From Betaproteobacteria bacterium (GTDB taxonomy: Bacteria > Pseudomonadota > Gammaproteobacteria > Burkholderiales > Usitatibacteraceae), in contig JANYFH010000276.1 in the NCBI GenBank assembly GCA_025362705.1, positions 1 to 9,204 of the forward strand: a stretch of DNA of 9,204 nucleotides, written 5' to 3'. The position numbers and the translations under genes were made by a program. The notes under the pieces are model-generated. The model was not told the origin of the DNA. It saw only the letters and a program-made list of their open reading frames with translations, and made no database searches. Below, in pieces: positions 5,068 through 9,204 of this stretch (its first letter is position 1; every line of letters begins with the position of its first letter).

Positions 5068-6705
5068 TTGAAAATCCTGCGACGCATCGCTGCGTTTACC
5101 TGTTTTTTGCTGGGCAGCTTCTCCGTGCATGCCGACGAACAACGCTTTTTTACGCACACCGTACAAGCGCGCGATACGCTGCTGAAATTGGCAAACCGCT
5201 ATCTCATCAATCGTGGTGATTGGCAAATTTTCCAGAAATTCAACGTCGTCAAGAACCCGCGTGCAATGCCGGTTGGTTCGCTGATCAGAATTCCGGTGTC
5301 GGCCATGCGCGCCGACCTGGCAGCGGCTGAGGTCATCTCGACACAAGGCACCGTTACAGCGAGTGCTGGTCCCGTCGCAACCGGCAGCAAAATCAGCGAA
5401 GGTGGGCAACTGACTACGGGCGACGCCAGTTTCATTACCATCAGGCTCGCCGATGGCTCCACACTGACGGTGCAACCAAAATCCGTTGTGCGACTGGAAA
5501 CGGCACGCCAGTTGGCCAATACCGGTGGCGTCACCGACACGGTGGTGCGGCTCGATAGCGGACGCATTGAGACCACTGCGGCGAAGCAGAAAAATTCCGG
5601 CGCCCGTTATGAAATTCGCACGCCGACATCCAACATGGGCGTGCGCGGCACCATGTTTCGTGTGGCTGCGGACGAATCGGGAAAGCGTGGCCAAGGTGAA
5701 GTGGTGGAGGGTTTGGTTGCGGTCACGTCTGCGTCAGCAGTGACACAAAACGCCGTCTCGAATTCGGCAGTTGTAGGGTTGCGCGCTGGGTTCGGTACAT
5801 TTGTCGAAGCGGGTAAAGTACCGTCGCCGCCAATCGCGTTGCTGGCTGCTCCGGACGTGTCGATGCTGGGTGCGCAATTTCAAAAACCCGAGGTGCGATT
5901 TTCATTTCCGTCTGTGCCCGCTGCCGTAGCGTATCGCGCCCAGGTCGCGCTCGATGGCGCGTTTACAAACCTGCTTGCGAACGCATCGTCGGATACACCG
6001 GATGTGGCATTTGTGAATTTGCCTGACGGCGATCTTTTTGCGCGATTCAGGGGTGTCGATGTGAACGGACTGGAGGGCAAGGATGCATCGCATGCGTTCA
6101 CCGTAAAAGCACGTCCACTTCCGCCGTCGCTTACCGCACCCCGCGGGAAAACCGGATTTTCGGACGGCCGCGTTTCACTGGTGTGGCAGGCTTCAGCCGA
6201 TGCGGTTGCGTACCGTGTTCAATTGTCTGAGGACGCATTGTTTGCGAAGCCGGTTGTGGACGAGCAAGTGGCGTTGCGCGTAATGCTGTCACCTGCAACA
6301 ACTCTGAAGCCGACACCTTATTTCTGGCGCGTCGCTGCGGTGAATGCAAAAGGTAACACTGGCCCGTGGAGCGAGACCTTATCGTTCGTCGGCGCGGCTG
6401 ATGCACCAGTACTTAAGATGGCATCGACAGGTGGCAGTACATCACTTCAAATTGATGGCTCAGTTGCACAATCCTATCAGGTGCAAATTGCACGTGATGA
6501 CAGGTTTGCCAGCATCGTTTCCGACCGCGTTATTTTGGGTAACAAGCTGGATTTAGCCGGACTCTCAGTCAATGCCTACTATATTCGGGTACGTGCCGTC
6601 GGCGGCACCTGGAGTGAACCGCGTCTGCTCGAAGTATATCCCGCAGGATGGTGGCTCTCAACGCAGATCGTGCCTAAACCCGCTGCACAGCCCGCCGCCA
6701 ACTAA
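5068..6705 (+). CDS. periplasmic LysM-FecR domain protein with three FnIII-like repeats
   Basis: This 545-residue exported protein has a Sec signal peptide (MKILRR, hydrophobic stretch, cleavage likely after HA at 22). A LysM domain follows at about 30-77 (HTVQARDTLLKLANRYL, then MPVGSLIRIP), a fold that usually binds peptidoglycan glycan chains. A FecR domain spans about 88-230, with the hallmark RTPTSNMGVRGTMFRV at 184-199. Three fibronectin-III-like repeats then occupy about 260-348, 352-440 and 447-525. They share a YRVQ-like strand (VAYRAQVALD, VAYRVQLSED, QSYQVQIARD), and the second and third share WRVAAVNAKG and IRVRAVGG turns. No transmembrane segment is seen after the signal peptide, so the protein is probably soluble or wall-bound in the periplasm. 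It starts with TTG; GGGGA at 5056-5060 is seven bases upstream and supports it. The CHASE2 kinase starts 12 bp after its stop, so the two are probably co-expressed and may interact. FecR proteins elsewhere often regulate sigma factors, but none is present. Confidence 0.88.
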   Translation: MKILRRIAAFTCFLLGSFSVHADEQRFFTHTVQARDTLLKLANRYLINRGDWQIFQKFNVVKNPRAMPVGSLIRIPVSAMRADLAAAEVISTQGTVTASAGPVATGSKISEGGQLTTGDASFITIRLADGSTLTVQPKSVVRLETARQLANTGGVTDTVVRLDSGRIETTAAKQKNSGARYEIRTPTSNMGVRGTMFRVAADESGKRGQGEVVEGLVAVTSASAVTQNAVSNSAVVGLRAGFGTFVEAGKVPSPPIALLAAPDVSMLGAQFQKPEVRFSFPSVPAAVAYRAQVALDGAFTNLLANASSDTPDVAFVNLPDGDLFARFRGVDVNGLEGKDASHAFTVKARPLPPSLTAPRGKTGFSDGRVSLVWQASADAVAYRVQLSEDALFAKPVVDEQVALRVMLSPATTLKPTPYFWRVAAVNAKGNTGPWSETLSFVGAADAPVLKMASTGGSTSLQIDGSVAQSYQVQIARDDRFASIVSDRVILGNKLDLAGLSVNAYYIRVRAVGGTWSEPRLLEVYPAGWWLSTQIVPKPAAQPAAN

Positions 6706-6714
6706 GGTCGACCT
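6705..6714. repeat. 10 bp perfect palindrome between FecR stop and kinase start
   Basis: AGGTCGACCT is perfectly self-complementary and lies in the 12 bp gap between the FecR stop and the TTG start of the kinase. It covers most of the weak AAGG ribosome binding site (6704-6707). It could form a small hairpin limiting kinase translation, or be chance. Confidence 0.45.
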
Positions 6715-6717
6715 AGC

Positions 6718-9129
6718 TTGCGTGTTGCCGCCCTGCTACGTCAACCGGTGATCCGCGAATGGGTGCTTATCAGTTTGCTGTTGCTCGGTGGCACTGTATC
6801 CGCGCTTAAGTGGGATTGGTTTTTTCGTCTGGATCAAACGCTGTACGATGAGGCAATTGCGCTTATTCACCGCGCGCCGCAGGACGACATCATCATCGTC
6901 GGCATTGATGAAGAGAGCGTTCAGCAGATGGGTCGTTTTCCATGGTCGCGCGCGGTACACGCTACATTGATTGAAAAGCTCACTGCAGAACAGGCTCGGG
7001 CGATCGGCTTTGACATCGTATTAACTGAGCCTGACAAGAGCGATCCGAATGCGGATCGTGTGCTTGGTGAAGCGATTCGCAACAATGGCCGTGTGATCTT
7101 GCCCGTAATAAAAAGCGTGGTTGATGGCGAGATGACAGGAGAGGCATTGCCGGTGGCAGTGTTTGCGACTGCGACCGCAAAACTTGCGCAGATTGACACC
7201 AACATCGACGCGGATGGTGTCGTTCGCAGCATCTATCTTCGCGCTGGCGGTGGCACTGCGCGCCACCCGCATCTCGCACTGGCGATACTCTCGCTGGCGG
7301 ACACTGTGCACTGGCCACCGGAACGTGCGCTGCCTGGGACGGTAAGTCTGGATCAAGCTGCGATGGGGCAGCCTTGGGCGCGCGACCATTTGTACCAGAT
7401 ACCGTTCGCGGGTCCGCCGGGCCATTTCAAACGAATCTCGTATGTCGATGTTCTACGCGGTGGATATCCCGCCGACACCTTCAAGGGAAAAATTGTTTTG
7501 GTCGGCACGACGGCGTCGGGTTTGCGCGATGAATTTCCCACACCGGTTTCGGGCCAAGCCAGTGCGATGCCGGGAATCGAGATTCACGCCAATATTCTGC
7601 AGGGCCTGCGTGAAGGAATCGATATTCGCCGCGCGAGCAGCGTGCAAACCGGCGCTATTGCAGTAACGCTGATGTTGATTGTGATGCTGGTTTATCTTTG
7701 GTGGAGTCCACGCCAATCCTTGATACTGACAGCCATCTTGATTGGATTGGCACTACTCGGCTCGGCGCTCATTTTTCGCCACGCCTATTGGTGGATATCA
7801 CCAGTGGTGCCTATGTGTGTGTTGCTGCTTGCGTATCCGCTCTGGAGCTGGCGCAAGCTCGAAGCGACGCAGCGCTTCTTTGATGACGAACTGCAGCGTC
7901 TCGAACGCGAACCAATCGTTGTGCCTCAGGAAGCGGCCGACCGCATTGCACCGCAAGTCAGCAAACGGTCGTTTGCGCCTGACGCAATCGAGAACAGAAT
8001 TGCGACTTTGCAAGCCGCCACGCAGCGCATGCGCAACCTGAATCGTTTTGTGGCCGACAGCCTTGAAAGTGTGCCGGAAGCAGTATTGGTAACTGATTCC
8101 TCCGCACACGTGCTGTTTGCCAATACCAGTGCTGACAGGATGTTCGCCGCACTCGACGAAAACCATGTGATACCGCGACCGGCAAAGTCACTGGAGGGCT
8201 GCGATTTATTTGCCCTGCTCGTGACGCTGCGTCACGGCGAGCAGCGTACCTGGTGTGAAATATGGACCGACGCGCACGGCGAGACCAAATCGATCTCGCT
8301 GGAGGCGAAAGGGCCGCAGGATCAGGAGTTCCTGGTGAATATCGCGCCATCTTTTTCGGCACGCGGCGTGCGCACCGGCTCGATTGTGACGATGATGGAT
8401 GTGTCGCCGTTGCGCGAATCCGAACGCCGCCGCGACGAGGCCTTGCGCTTTCTGTCGCACGATATGCGCTCTCCACAGGCGTCGATTCTTACGTTGCTCG
8501 AAATGCAACGCGAAGAGCCTGCTCTCATGCCTGTTGAGCGTCTGGTTGAACGCATCGGCAAGTACTCAAGGCGCACATTAAACCTCGCAGATGATTTCTT
8601 GCGGCTGGCCAATGCCGAACGCGCCAGGCCGCAGGATTTTGTACTGGTTGAATTGCACGAATTGATGCGTGATGCTGCAGAGGAGGCGTGGTCACTGGCA
8701 TCAGCAAAAAGAATTGCGGTCACCATTATTGAAGACGAGCACGACGCATGGGTGATGGGAGATCGCGATCTGCTGACGCGCACGCTAATCAATCTGCTCT
8801 CGAATGCCATCAAGTACAGTCCACCGGAAACGCAGGTGTCACTGAACTTGCTGCACGATGCCGGTAATTGGCTGTTCAATGTAACGGATCAGGGCTACGG
8901 AATTGCAGATGCTGATTTATCAAAGTTGTTCACACGGTTTTCGCGTTTGAAACACGAAGGGCAGCCGGAGGAGGACGGCATTGGCTTGGGGCTGGTGTTT
9001 GTGAAGACGGTGATTGAGCGGCACCACGGCTCAATCAAAGTATCGAGCAAAACTGCGCAAGGTGAGAGCGGAACCACGTTCGCCGTGCGCTTGCCGAGCG
9101 CCGAGCCACCTGTGGAGCCCGGGATTTAG
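6718..9129 (+). CDS. CHASE2-PAS sensor histidine kinase
   Basis: This 803-residue membrane histidine kinase has one N-terminal transmembrane helix (about 14-30), then a large periplasmic CHASE2 sensor domain (about 35-305, with LDQTLYDEAIALIHRAPQDDIIIVGIDEESV and later MPGIEIHANILQGL). Three helices follow at about 310-329, 333-353 and 357-377, the usual CHASE2 topology. A short linker (KLEATQRFFDDELQRLERE) leads to a cytoplasmic PAS domain (about 442-565). The kinase core has the H-box LSHDMRSPQ with phosphoacceptor H581, N-box NLLSNAIKYS with N696, G1 box DQGYGIAD with D724, and G2 box DGIGLGLVF at 753-761. All catalytic motifs are intact. There is no receiver domain, so phosphate should pass to the regulators encoded upstream. 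The start is TTG 6718; no ATG is available near the N-terminus, and the only nearby alternative, GTG 6748, would cut into the region before the first helix. The ribosome site is weak (AAGG, ten bases away). It is co-transcribed with the FecR gene, probably its sensory partner. Confidence 0.92.
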   Translation: MRVAALLRQPVIREWVLISLLLLGGTVSALKWDWFFRLDQTLYDEAIALIHRAPQDDIIIVGIDEESVQQMGRFPWSRAVHATLIEKLTAEQARAIGFDIVLTEPDKSDPNADRVLGEAIRNNGRVILPVIKSVVDGEMTGEALPVAVFATATAKLAQIDTNIDADGVVRSIYLRAGGGTARHPHLALAILSLADTVHWPPERALPGTVSLDQAAMGQPWARDHLYQIPFAGPPGHFKRISYVDVLRGGYPADTFKGKIVLVGTTASGLRDEFPTPVSGQASAMPGIEIHANILQGLREGIDIRRASSVQTGAIAVTLMLIVMLVYLWWSPRQSLILTAILIGLALLGSALIFRHAYWWISPVVPMCVLLLAYPLWSWRKLEATQRFFDDELQRLEREPIVVPQEAADRIAPQVSKRSFAPDAIENRIATLQAATQRMRNLNRFVADSLESVPEAVLVTDSSAHVLFANTSADRMFAALDENHVIPRPAKSLEGCDLFALLVTLRHGEQRTWCEIWTDAHGETKSISLEAKGPQDQEFLVNIAPSFSARGVRTGSIVTMMDVSPLRESERRRDEALRFLSHDMRSPQASILTLLEMQREEPALMPVERLVERIGKYSRRTLNLADDFLRLANAERARPQDFVLVELHELMRDAAEEAWSLASAKRIAVTIIEDEHDAWVMGDRDLLTRTLINLLSNAIKYSPPETQVSLNLLHDAGNWLFNVTDQGYGIADADLSKLFTRFSRLKHEGQPEEDGIGLGLVFVKTVIERHHGSIKVSSKTAQGESGTTFAVRLPSAEPPVEPGI

Positions 9130-9147
9130 CAAGCTATCGCATCGCGG

Positions 9148-9204
9148 CTAAACGCGTTGAAAAGAAATGACGCCATCCGCACCCAGCGTGCGTTTCGCTC
9201 TTCC
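9148..9204 (-). CDS. possible C-terminal end of a convergent gene (partial)
   Basis: On the minus strand an 18-codon frame runs from the window edge to TAG (9148-9150) and reads GRAKRTLGADGVISFQRV. The peptide looks protein-like (GADGVISF) and the frame ends 18 bp from the kinase stop, as expected for a convergent neighbour. I do not recognise the family. It is too short to prove coding, and the other two minus frames are also open here for a short way. No terminator with a T-run is seen in the gap. Confidence 0.3.
   Translation of the reverse strand, partial: GRAKRTLGADGVISFQRV

Noticed and set aside
4948..5694. Long antisense open frame opposite the FecR gene (about 248 codons)
   Set aside because: It overlaps the strongly supported LysM-FecR gene, its peptide is rich in Arg, Cys and His with no recognisable motif, and it looks like a shadow frame of GC-biased coding DNA.
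5068..6705. FecR protein as a classical anti-sigma factor
   Set aside because: No ECF sigma factor is in the window, no transmembrane helix or cytoplasmic anti-sigma region is visible, and the protein has a cleavable signal peptide.
8322..8879. Antisense open frame opposite the kinase core (about 185 codons)
   Set aside because: It is a Ser/Arg-rich shadow of the histidine kinase H-box and N-box region, with no domain and no ribosome site.
1..9204. Mobile element, CRISPR array, tRNA or phage defence island
   Set aside because: I saw no transposase or integrase, no regularly spaced repeats, no tRNA-like cloverleaf and no nuclease or toxin gene. The MoxR ATPase and VWA pair resembles a chaperone set rather than a known defence system.

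Overview
The window looks like the chromosome of a Gram-negative betaproteobacterium. Burkholderiales, possibly an Oxalobacteraceae-like genome, is my best guess from protein flavour and a moderately GC-rich base composition; this is inference, not a database result. Support comes from secreted proteins with Sec signal peptides, a MoxR/CoxE-type pair, and the combination of OmpR-type regulators with a FecR protein and a CHASE2 kinase. I see no mobile elements, tRNA, rRNA or CRISPR array, and the window is almost fully coding.

Left edge (1-620, minus strand): the N-terminal half of a secreted DUF4139 protein, cut by the window end. It is transcribed divergently from the next block across a gap of about 50 bp.

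Block A (673-3342, plus strand): a MoxR-family AAA+ ATPase, a GNAT acetyltransferase overlapping it by 4 bp, and a CoxE-like VWA protein. MoxR plus VWA is a known chaperone-like pairing in which the ATPase remodels or activates a target through the metal-binding VWA partner. The target is unknown here, and the acetyltransferase sitting between them is the odd element.

Block B (3491-9129, plus strand): two tandem paralogous OmpR/PhoB-type response regulators, a periplasmic LysM-FecR protein with three fibronectin-III-like repeats, and an 803-residue CHASE2-PAS sensor histidine kinase 12 bp downstream of it. I read this as an envelope-sensing signal system. The FecR/LysM protein probably sits on peptidoglycan and presents a signal to the periplasmic CHASE2 domain. 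The kinase then phosphorylates one or both regulators. No sigma factor is present, so the FecR domain is probably not acting as a classical anti-sigma regulator.

Right edge (9148-9204, minus strand): a possible C-terminal end of a convergent gene, weakly supported.
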